NCBI GenBank assembly: GCA_937897325.1
Contig: CALCOY010000106.1
Location: 1 to 48,781, forward strand
From: an uncultured Shimia sp.
GTDB lineage: Bacteria; Pseudomonadota; Alphaproteobacteria; Rhodobacterales; Rhodobacteraceae
Length of the DNA: 48,781 bases
Reading direction: 5' to 3'
Part shown: positions 42,130-48,781 of the stretch, piece after piece
Layout: each line of letters begins with the position of its first letter
Numbering within the stretch: position 1 is the stretch's first letter
Made by a program: the position numbers and the translations under genes
The notes under the pieces: model-generated
Seen by the model: only the letters and a program-made list of their open reading frames with translations
What the model was told of the DNA's origin: nothing
Databases searched by the model: none

Positions 42130-43623
42130 ATGGCTGGTTTGCTGGGTCTTGGAACGAACGGCCTACTCGCGTTGCTGGTGGTTGTCCTGGCGGCCATAGG
42201 TTTTTATATTGCGCGTTCACGTGCACTTAATAGTGTCGCAGGCGATGCACGCGGGCTGCACTCTCTTCCATCTTACTATGGCTACACTGCCATTATGCTC
42301 ACCGCGGTTCCGTCGTTGGGCGTCATGATGATATGGCTGCTCGCACAACCGCTCTTTACCGAGAATCAGGTGTTCGGCTTGATCCCCGACCAGGCGATTG
42401 CCGAAGGATCATCGCGCAATCTCGTGATGAGCGATGTGCGCCGCGTGGCTGAGGGGCTTGATATCGCGGTGGCACGCGGGGCCATGACCGAAGAGGAAGC
42501 AGGATCTATCAGGACGGAGTTTACCGACATTCGCGCCCGGCTGGGTGAGGTCGGTGTCGCCCTTGGATCTAACGTGCAGGCCGAGGTTCTTAATGCGGCC
42601 CAGCGTTACAGAGAACTGACATCTGCGGGTCGCTTATGGATGATCGCTTTTGTCGGACTTCTGGCAGTCGCAGGCTTCGCTGTGTCAGTGTTCCTCGCAA
42701 AAGGCGAGTTCCGCGCCCGAAACACGGTAGAGCGGGGTATCCTGCTGTTGCTGCAGCTCGCGGCGATGATTGCAATCCTCACGACGGTCGGCATTGTCCT
42801 GTCGATGCTGTTTGAAACGCGGAATTTCTTTTCATTGCATCCCTGGACCGACTTCTTCTTCGGTGGCAGTTGGGCACCGAACTTCCGCGGCAACAGCGAT
42901 TTGTCTATTCTGCCGCTGCTTTGGGGCACGCTCTATATTTCGTTGATTGCTCTGACTGTCGCAGTGCCCATCGGGCTTTTTGCCGCAATTTATCTCTCCG
43001 AATATGCGTCGGCCGCTGTGCGCTCTGCCGCTAAACCTCTGATCGAAATCCTCGCCGGCATCCCGACAATTGTTTACGGTCTCTTTGCGCTTCTGACGGT
43101 CGGGCCTTTCCTCGTCGATGTTTTCGGGCGCAGCGGCCTGGCCGGGCTGGGTTGGATGAACGGTGCGACGGCGGTGATCACCGCAGGTCTGGTTATGGGC
43201 ATAATGCTGATCCCGTTCGTGTCGTCCTTGTCCGATGACATCATCAACGCCGTACCACAAGCCATGCGTGACGGATCCTTGGGCTTGGGAGCGACGCGGT
43301 CCGAGACGATCCGACAGGTCGTTCTGCCAGCAGCGCTGCCGGGCATCGTCGGTGCAATCCTTCTGGCGGCATCACGCGCCATTGGCGAAACGATGATTGT
43401 CGTGCTGGGGGCAGGGGCCATCGCCAAGTTCTCGCTCAATCCGTTTGAAGCGATGACCACAATCACCACCCGCATTGTCAGCCAGTTGACGGGTGATACC
43501 GATTTTGCCAGCCCGGAGACCCTCGTGGCATTCGCGCTTGGTCTGACGCTTTTTGTCCTGACACTCGGTTTGAATGTCTTGGCGCTGTACATCGTTCGCA
43601 GATACCGGGAGCAGTACGAATGA
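42130..43623 (+). CDS. pstC: Phosphate ABC transporter permease PstC
   Basis: A 497-residue permease of the long alphaproteobacterial type. Residues 1-175 form an N-terminal extension with hydrophobic segments and a soluble helical part (DVRRVAEGLDIAVARGAMTE), known as the DUF3708 region. The core permease covers about 225-490, with IEILAGIPTIVYGLFALLTV and the coupling loop DGSLGLGATRSETIRQVVLP. The start is ATG 42130 behind ttggaggt; TTG 42115 is rejected because it would sit on that site. The stop overlaps pstA (ATGA). Confidence 0.94.
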   Translation: MAGLLGLGTNGLLALLVVVLAAIGFYIARSRALNSVAGDARGLHSLPSYYGYTAIMLTAVPSLGVMMIWLLAQPLFTENQVFGLIPDQAIAEGSSRNLVMSDVRRVAEGLDIAVARGAMTEEEAGSIRTEFTDIRARLGEVGVALGSNVQAEVLNAAQRYRELTSAGRLWMIAFVGLLAVAGFAVSVFLAKGEFRARNTVERGILLLLQLAAMIAILTTVGIVLSMLFETRNFFSLHPWTDFFFGGSWAPNFRGNSDLSILPLLWGTLYISLIALTVAVPIGLFAAIYLSEYASAAVRSAAKPLIEILAGIPTIVYGLFALLTVGPFLVDVFGRSGLAGLGWMNGATAVITAGLVMGIMLIPFVSSLSDDIINAVPQAMRDGSLGLGATRSETIRQVVLPAALPGIVGAILLAASRAIGETMIVVLGAGAIAKFSLNPFEAMTTITTRIVSQLTGDTDFASPETLVAFALGLTLFVLTLGLNVLALYIVRRYREQYE

Positions 43624-44987
43624 CGGACATTCCGAACAGTGGCGCAAGCCCGATCCCGGTCGGATCAACTGGCAGGTCCTCGATCCTAGCCGTCGACGAT
43701 CGCACGCGCAGGCGCAATCGTGCCGAGGCGCGTTTCAAGATGTATGGCGTCGCCGCGATTTCGCTGGGCATCTTGATGTTGCTCATTCTCCTGACAACCA
43801 TCATCGGGCGGGGCGTCGGGGCCTATCAGCAAACGTTCATCTCACTGGATGTCACGCTTGAGGAAGAACGTCTGGACAAGAACGGTAACCGGGATCTGGC
43901 AGACATTCGCAAAGTGTCCACATTTGGCTACGGACCGCTGTTGCGCGACGCGTTCGAACAAAAAGTCGCAGAACTGGGCCTGGTCACAGAGGTGAGCGCC
44001 AAGGACATGGCTGACGATCTGCTTTCTGCAGGCGCGCGCGCGGAATTGCGCGACTTTGTCATCTCAAATCCGGATCAGATTGGAGAAACCGAATCATTCG
44101 AGTTTCTGGCGGCATCGCGCGTGGATGGATATCTCAAAGGCCGCGTCAGCCGAGACACCATCGCGAACGATAAAAAAATAAATGTTGCACAGCTGGATTT
44201 GGTGGACCAGTTGATGGAACAGAACGTCATCGAGAAACGCTTCAACATGGCGTTCATCACCGGGTCGGATGCATCGGACGCCCGACCAGAGGCCGCAGGC
44301 ATGGGCACCTCCATGCTTGGGTCGTTGTTCATGATGTTGGTTGTGCTGGTTCTATCACTGCCAATCGGTGTCGCGGCTTCGATCTATCTTGAGGAATTCG
44401 CGCCCAAAAACTGGCTGACTGATATAATCGAGGTTAACATCTCCAATCTTGCGGCCGTTCCATCCATCGTATTCGGCATCCTCGGTCTGGCTGTCTTCAT
44501 AAACTACATGCACCTTCCGAATTCGGCTCCGCTGGTCGGCGGGCTGGTTCTTACACTGATGACGCTGCCCACTATCATCATCTCGACACGTGCCTCCCTA
44601 AAGGCCGTGCCACCGTCGATCCGGGACGCAGCCCTTGGGGTAGGGGCCTCGAAAATGCAATCAGTATTCCACCATGTGTTGCCTCTGGCGGCACCTGGTA
44701 TTCTGACAGGGACGATCATCGGTCTGGCCCAAGCGCTTGGGGAAACCGCACCGCTTTTGTTGATCGGCATGGTCGGCTTCATCGCCTCGAACCCACCCGA
44801 CAGCGTTGCATCTGGCCTTCTTGATCCGAACTCCGCCATGCCTGCGCAGATCTATGAATGGGCAAAACGCGCTGATCCGGCCTTTTATGAAAGGGCATGG
44901 GGCGGCATCATCATCCTGTTGGTCTTTCTTGTGACCATGAATACGATCGCCGTGATTTTGCGGCGCCGTTTCGAACGCCGCTGGTAG
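43620..44987 (+). CDS. pstA: Phosphate ABC transporter permease PstA
   Basis: A 455-residue permease. It too has a long N-terminal extension (about 1-220; DUF3333 type) with one hydrophobic segment near 40-65 ([19 protein letters not shown]). The core region carries [35 protein letters not shown], and the coupling loop [20 protein letters not shown]. It overlaps pstC by four bases and precedes pstB by eleven. Confidence 0.94.
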   Translation: MTDIPNSGASPIPVGSTGRSSILAVDDRTRRRNRAEARFKMYGVAAISLGILMLLILLTTIIGRGVGAYQQTFISLDVTLEEERLDKNGNRDLADIRKVSTFGYGPLLRDAFEQKVAELGLVTEVSAKDMADDLLSAGARAELRDFVISNPDQIGETESFEFLAASRVDGYLKGRVSRDTIANDKKINVAQLDLVDQLMEQNVIEKRFNMAFITGSDASDARPEAAGMGTSMLGSLFMMLVVLVLSLPIGVAASIYLEEFAPKNWLTDIIEVNISNLAAVPSIVFGILGLAVFINYMHLPNSAPLVGGLVLTLMTLPTIIISTRASLKAVPPSIRDAALGVGASKMQSVFHHVLPLAAPGILTGTIIGLAQALGETAPLLLIGMVGFIASNPPDSVASGLLDPNSAMPAQIYEWAKRADPAFYERAWGGIIILLVFLVTMNTIAVILRRRFERRW

Positions 44988-44998
44988 GAGACACTGCC

Positions 44999-45796
44999 AT
45001 GAACGACATGAGAATTGTGGAGAGAGACGTGGACGTCAAAGAGACGAAGATCGTCGCCCGAAAAGTGCAGGTCTATTATGGCGAGACGCATGCGATCAAG
45101 GACGTCGACGTGGATATCGACGACAAGACGGTCACGGCATTCATTGGCCCATCCGGATGTGGCAAGTCGACCTTTCTGCGCTGCCTAAACCGGATGAACG
45201 ACACCATCGACGTGTGCCGCGTCAAAGGCGATATCCAAATCGACGGCGAAGATATCTACGACAATCGCGTTGACCCGGTACAGCTTCGGGCGAAGGTGGG
45301 GATGGTCTTTCAGAAACCGAACCCCTTTCCAAAGTCGATCTATGACAACGTCGCATATGGACCACGCATTCATGGGTTGGCAAAGAACAAGTCAGAACTA
45401 GATGAAATTGTTCAGAAATCCCTCCAGCGCGGCGCAATCTGGGACGAGGTGAAAGATCGTCTGAACGAACCGGGAACCGGTTTGTCCGGAGGCCAGCAAC
45501 AACGACTTTGCATTGCGCGCGCGGTCGCCACCGAACCCGAGGTTCTGCTTATGGACGAGCCCTGTTCAGCGCTTGATCCCATCGCCACGGCGCAAGTTGA
45601 AGAACTGATCGACGAATTGCGGCAGAACTATTCAGTGGTCATCGTAACCCACTCTATGCAACAGGCCGCGCGCGTCAGTCAGAAGACCGCTTTTTTTCAT
45701 TTGGGCAATCTCGTCGAGTACGGCGAGACAGGCCAGATCTTCACCAATCCAACCGATCCACGGACCGAAAGCTATATTACCGGTCGGATCGGGTAG
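44999..45796 (+). CDS. pstB: Phosphate ABC transporter ATPase PstB
   Basis: A 265-residue ATPase. Walker A is GPSGCGKST (50-58), the Q-loop [20 protein letters not shown] is the PstB hallmark, the signature is [14 protein letters not shown], Walker B is [13 protein letters not shown] and the switch His is in [13 protein letters not shown]. The start ATG 44999 follows taggaga. It precedes phoU by ten bases. Confidence 0.97.
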   Translation: MNDMRIVERDVDVKETKIVARKVQVYYGETHAIKDVDVDIDDKTVTAFIGPSGCGKSTFLRCLNRMNDTIDVCRVKGDIQIDGEDIYDNRVDPVQLRAKVGMVFQKPNPFPKSIYDNVAYGPRIHGLAKNKSELDEIVQKSLQRGAIWDEVKDRLNEPGTGLSGGQQQRLCIARAVATEPEVLLMDEPCSALDPIATAQVEELIDELRQNYSVVIVTHSMQQAARVSQKTAFFHLGNLVEYGETGQIFTNPTDPRTESYITGRIG

Positions 45797-45806
45797 GGGA
45801 CCGAAC

Positions 45807-46508
45807 ATGCAAGACCAACACATCGCCTCTGCCTTCGACAGAGATCTTGAAGCGATCCAGGCCCAGATCATGAAAATGGGCGGCCTTGTCGAAGCGGCGA
45901 TCATGGAGGCCGCGATCAGCCTTGAGACACGTGACGAAGAGCGTGCCGAGAAAGTCCGTCAGGGCGACAAGGCCATCGACAGTCTTGAGCAGATGATCAA
46001 CGAGGAGGCGGCGCGCGTCATTGCGTTGCGGGCGCCAACGGCAGTCGACCTGCGTCTGATACTGTCGGTCATCAAGATCAGCGCAAACCTTGAACGCATC
46101 GGAGATTATGCAAAAAACATGGCGAAGCGTACAAGCGTTCTGTCGCAGCTCGCGCCGGTGAATGACAGCGCTGGCGCGCTGCGCAGAATGGCCAAAGAGG
46201 TCGAAAATATGATCAAGGATGCGCTCGATTCCTACATCGGCCGTGATGCGGAACTGGCGGTGGACGTGATCACACGCGACCGCGAGGTCGACCAGATGTA
46301 CAACGCGCTATTCCGCGAGTTTCTGACATTTATGATGGAAGATCCTCGCAATATAACGGCCTGCATGCACCTGCATTTTATTGCCAAGAACATCGAACGC
46401 ATGGGCGACCATGTGACCTCGATCGCTGAACAAGTCGTCTACCTCGTGAATGGTGAGTATCCCGACGACGCGCGGATGAAAGCTGACAAAACATCGCTGC
46501 AAGCTTAG
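45807..46508 (+). CDS. phoU: Phosphate signalling regulator PhoU
   Basis: A 233-residue all-helical protein with two PhoU repeats (about 10-105 and 115-215). Metal-cluster motifs include KISANLERIGDYAKNMAKR and FIAKNIERMGDHVTSIAEQV. It shuts down PhoR signalling and PstSCAB activity when phosphate is plentiful. It lies between pstB and phoB, ten bases from each. Confidence 0.97.
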   Translation: MQDQHIASAFDRDLEAIQAQIMKMGGLVEAAIMEAAISLETRDEERAEKVRQGDKAIDSLEQMINEEAARVIALRAPTAVDLRLILSVIKISANLERIGDYAKNMAKRTSVLSQLAPVNDSAGALRRMAKEVENMIKDALDSYIGRDAELAVDVITRDREVDQMYNALFREFLTFMMEDPRNITACMHLHFIAKNIERMGDHVTSIAEQVVYLVNGEYPDDARMKADKTSLQA

Positions 46509-46517
46509 GAGGGTTTC

Positions 46518-47207
46518 ATGTCGATCGATCAGCCGAGAGTTCTGGTTGTAGAAGATGAACCCGCGCAACGGGAGGTTTTGTCCTATAATCTTGAGGCAGA
46601 AGGATTTGCCGTTAGTCGGGCGCAGAACGGTGAGGAAGCGCTGTTGCTGGTGGACGAAGACCTTCCGGACATCATTGTGCTAGATTGGATGATGCCCAAC
46701 CTGAGCGGTATCGAGGTCTGTCGCCGCCTGAAGATACGCCCGGAAACTCGTGGAATACCTATTATAATGCTATCTGCAAGGTCAGAAGAAGTTGACAAGG
46801 TCCGCGGCCTTGAAACCGGCGCGGATGACTATGTCGTCAAGCCATATTCAGTTATTGAGCTCATGGCGCGCGTCCGCAGTCAGTTGCGGCGCGTCAGACC
46901 ATCCACCGTCGGTCAGCGATTGGAATTCGAAGACATTGTGCTGGATGCGGAAAGTCACAAGGTCATGCGAGGCCCCGACGAGTTGAAGCTCGGACCGACA
47001 GAATTCCGTTTGCTCAGCACATTCATGGAAAAACCGGGACGGGTCTGGAGCCGTGAACAACTGCTCGACCGCGTCTGGGGCCGGGATATCTACGTTGATA
47101 CGCGCACAGTCGATGTCCACATCGGACGCCTGCGCAAGGTGCTGACGAAGCATGGCGGAGAAGATCCAGTAAGAACGGTTAGAGGCGCGGGATATGCTCT
47201 AGGATAA
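46518..47207 (+). CDS. phoB: Phosphate regulon response regulator PhoB
   Basis: A 229-residue OmpR-type regulator. The receiver has the acidic cluster VEDEPAQRE, phospho-acceptor Asp56 in IIVLDWMMPNLSG and Lys108 in DDYVVKPYS. The winged helix (about 130-228) ends with DRVWGRDIYVDTRTVDVHIG, RLRKVL and VRTVRGAGYAL. The start ATG 46518 follows aggaggg. It is the last gene of the operon, an arrangement in which phoR stands before pstS and phoB at the end. Confidence 0.97.
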   Translation: MSIDQPRVLVVEDEPAQREVLSYNLEAEGFAVSRAQNGEEALLLVDEDLPDIIVLDWMMPNLSGIEVCRRLKIRPETRGIPIIMLSARSEEVDKVRGLETGADDYVVKPYSVIELMARVRSQLRRVRPSTVGQRLEFEDIVLDAESHKVMRGPDELKLGPTEFRLLSTFMEKPGRVWSREQLLDRVWGRDIYVDTRTVDVHIGRLRKVLTKHGGEDPVRTVRGAGYALG

Positions 47208-47244
47208 TTAACATAATAACAATTATGCGTTATGTGAGTGTAGC

Positions 47245-47280
47245 CGGGCAGATTCTAAACTGGGTTGCGACAAATTCCCT
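47245..47280 (+). repeat. Direct repeat, left copy (IS30-type end)
   Basis: The 36-base block starting CGGGCAGATTCTAAACTGGG and ending ACAAATTCCCT also occurs at 48207-48242 in the same orientation. It begins 38 bases after phoB and runs toward the transposase, so it is probably the left terminal repeat of the element. Confidence 0.85.
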
Positions 47281-47308
47281 ATCTTGCTGAAAAGCAAGGA
47301 GAACGGAC

Positions 47309-48220
47309 ATGGCCCATACAGAGCTGGATTTGCGTGAGAGACGCGCAATCGAAGACATGCTGAACGCGAAAGTGCCTGTGAGCAAGATCGCAGCTGAGAT
47401 CGGCAGACACCGTTCATCGGTCTATCGCGAGATCAAGCGGAACTATTTCAACGATGAAGAGCTGCCATATCTGAACGGCTACTACGGCATGGTTGCACAG
47501 CGTGAAGCAGCGAAGCGCCGTGCTCGTAGACGCAAGCTGGTCCGTCTGGAGGATCTTCGTTCTCATGTCATCGCTCAGTTGAAGATCGGCTGGACACCAG
47601 AACAGATCGCGGGTCGCCTTGGCTTTGATGACCAGCCTGTGCGTGTCAGCCACGAGACGATCTATGCTTACGTCTACAGTGCCGAAGGACAGTCCGAACA
47701 ACTGGCGCGCCATTTGCCAAGTAGACGCAAGAAGCGGCAACCGCGTTTTGCCAGACGCCCCAGAGGCCAGGTATTTCCACCGGATCGCTCCATCCATGAA
47801 CGCCCTGACTATGTGAAGACCCGCGAGACTTTTGGCGAATGGGAAGGTGATCTGATGATATTCGAGCGCTCACAGGGCACGATGAACGTCGCCTCATTGG
47901 TCGAACGCAAAACTCGCTTTGCCGTTTTGTTCCGCAACAACGACCGCAGCTCGACCCACTTCATCAACAAGCTGATGGATGTGATGAAACCCCTGCCCCA
48001 GCCAGCCCGCAAGTCGATCACCTTCGACCGCGGGTTTGAGTTCCGCGCATGGCGCAAGCTGAAATCGGGCTTTGGCACCGACAGCTGGTTCTGCGATCCG
48101 CAAGCGCCTTGGCAAAAAGGATCGGTCGAGAACTTGAACAAACGCGCATGCAGGTACCTGCCACGTGACACACAACTCGCGGCGCTTTCAAATCGCAATA
48201 TGAAGGCGGGCAGATTCTAA
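47309..48220 (+). CDS. IS30 family transposase, C-terminally clipped
   Basis: A 303-residue IS30-type transposase. The N-terminal HTH is SKIAAEIGRHRSSVYREIKR, a second helix region is IGWTPEQIAGRLGFD, and the DDE core has GEWEGDLMIF (first Asp), SITFDRGFEFRAW (second Asp) and QAPWQKGSVENLNKRACRYL (Glu). Normal members continue after LSNRNMKA for about 30-40 residues (a YRTP-type end). Here the frame enters the 36-base direct repeat and stops at GRF. The transposase may still be partly active, but the right end of the element is abnormal. The start ATG 47309 follows aaggaga. Confidence 0.9.
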   Translation: MAHTELDLRERRAIEDMLNAKVPVSKIAAEIGRHRSSVYREIKRNYFNDEELPYLNGYYGMVAQREAAKRRARRRKLVRLEDLRSHVIAQLKIGWTPEQIAGRLGFDDQPVRVSHETIYAYVYSAEGQSEQLARHLPSRRKKRQPRFARRPRGQVFPPDRSIHERPDYVKTRETFGEWEGDLMIFERSQGTMNVASLVERKTRFAVLFRNNDRSSTHFINKLMDVMKPLPQPARKSITFDRGFEFRAWRKLKSGFGTDSWFCDPQAPWQKGSVENLNKRACRYLPRDTQLAALSNRNMKAGRF

Positions 48221-48242
48221 ACTGGGTTGCGACAAATTCCCT
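48207..48242 (+). repeat. Direct repeat, right copy
   Basis: The second copy of the 36-base repeat lies inside the last codons of the transposase. An IS normally has inverted ends, so this copy is in the wrong orientation for a right end. After it the sequence differs from that after the left copy. Confidence 0.85.
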
Positions 48243-48486
48243 TCTCTTAAAAAACAACAACTTGCCGATTTAGCGTTTTTCACGCGATTGGGTTGGATCC
48301 TTCTCCAGACAAACACGCGATCTGTGGTTTCGGAGAAGCCTGGCATGAACGTTCAACAAGTCGAGCAGTTGGCCCGATGCTGACAGTAAGCTATTCCTCC
48401 TCAAGGTTGTCTCCGATCACCGCTTCGAGGGCCTGCATCAACTGGTCTCGGTAGTGCTCGGGCATGTCGTCGACGGACCAGGCACG
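48243..48486. other. Gap after the IS element
   Basis: No gene is firmly recognised. A minus-strand frame ending at 48391 reads DVWSDPHRAWSVDDMPEHYR, then QLMQALEAVIGDNLEEE. It looks protein-like but has no known family to me and overlaps the peroxiredoxin start on the other strand. It may be the tail of a gene cut by the element. Confidence 0.3.
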
Positions 48487-48781
48487 GTGCGGATCGGACC
48501 ACACGTCATCGAACATCTTTTCAGTCAACAAGAAGGCGCATTTGAAGACTTTGGCCAGTCCTCCCAAGAGCTGACCGACGGCGGCCAAGCCGAACGCGCT
48601 CTCAAGGCTGGCGACAGTGTTGCTGATTTCGTGCTAACAGATTCGGATCTTAACGAAGTCGCTCTGAAAGACCTGCTGGCCAACGGCCCGGTCGTTCTGA
48701 GCTTCTATCACGGTGTGTGGTGCCCTTACTGCAACATCGAACTGAAGGCCCTTGAAGCTGTTGCCGAAGACATCCGCGCCC
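48487..48781 (+). CDS. Peroxiredoxin (AhpC/TSA family), partial at window end
   Basis: The frame is open to the window edge and reads AERALKAGDSVADFVLTD, then LLANGPVVLSFYHGVWCPYC, then NIELKALEAVAEDI. This is the AhpC/TSA peroxiredoxin-like family, with the peroxidatic-type motif FYHGVWCPYC, a CxxC variant. The homologous part begins near 48541. The true start is uncertain: GTG 48487 is one option, but the first 20 or so residues look unlike the family, so the 5' end may be altered by the nearby IS. It would reduce peroxides with thiol donors. Confidence 0.65.
   Translation, partial: MRIGPHVIEHLFSQQEGAFEDFGQSSQELTDGGQAERALKAGDSVADFVLTDSDLNEVALKDLLANGPVVLSFYHGVWCPYCNIELKALEAVAEDIRA

Noticed and set aside
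40943-42226. Long minus-strand frame of 427 codons
   Set aside because: It is antisense to pstS and the start of pstC, with no recognisable protein features.
1-48781. tRNA, rRNA or replication origin
   Set aside because: No cloverleaf, no rRNA signature and no cluster of DnaA-type boxes were recognised in any intergenic stretch.

Overview
The window reads as a chromosomal stretch of an alphaproteobacterium of the Rhodobacteraceae/Roseobacter type. This rests on the GC-rich coding style, TRAP and Liv transport operons, IalB, PAS_5 and DUF882 proteins, long PstC/PstA subunits, a soluble PhoR, and an FMN riboswitch on a RibN-type transporter. No rRNA, tRNA, CRISPR array or prophage is visible. 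Both edges are mobile-element debris; the centre is core and transport metabolism.

Layout. 1-1.7 kb: a 12-bp tandem repeat and fragments of an RND pump gene and of IS66- and IS3-type transposases. 1.9-7.5 kb: MFS transporter, riboflavin transporter with its riboswitch, Tat-exported PhoX phosphatase, RpiR regulator. 7.6-15.2 kb: a probable single operon (N-formylglutamate amidohydrolase, TRAP DctQ/DctM/DctP, glutamine-synthetase-like ligase, aldehyde dehydrogenase, iron alcohol dehydrogenase). This suggests import of a small amine or amino alcohol, gamma-glutamylation, oxidation and hydrolysis. 15.3-21.1 kb: cell envelope genes (DUF882 peptidase, L,D-transpeptidase, LpxD, acyl carrier protein, ketoacyl-ACP synthase, IalB). 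21.2-21.45 kb: two candidate small RNA genes in tandem. 21.5-23.8 kb: HerA-like ATPase and a membrane LytTR regulator, convergent.

24.0-30.5 kb: a branched-chain amino acid type ABC operon on the minus strand in the order livK-livG-livF-A-B-C-livH-livM. A, B and C are three small exported paralogues sharing a C-x-F-x3-C motif and a C-terminal Y-x-G-x-C end. They are coupled by stop/start overlaps or abutments to each other and to livF and livH. No function is known to me; this is the best candidate here for an undescribed system. Gene C has a frameshift, but its tail is intact in another frame and ends one base before livH.

30.7-35.6 kb: PQQ-type sugar dehydrogenase, a decayed LysE-type exporter gene, a GlxA-type regulator and class II DAHP synthase. 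35.6-39.8 kb: PAS protein, then the yicC-gmk-gammaCA-metC run. 39.8-47.2 kb: a phosphate regulon, phoR-pstSCAB-phoU-phoB, with a three-repeat Pho box before pstS. 47.2-48.8 kb: an IS30-type element with a clipped transposase flanked by 36-bp direct repeats, then the start of a peroxiredoxin gene running off the window.

The operons of the three ABC/TRAP importers each carry a strong perfect hairpin directly after the binding-protein gene, consistent with overproduction of that subunit.
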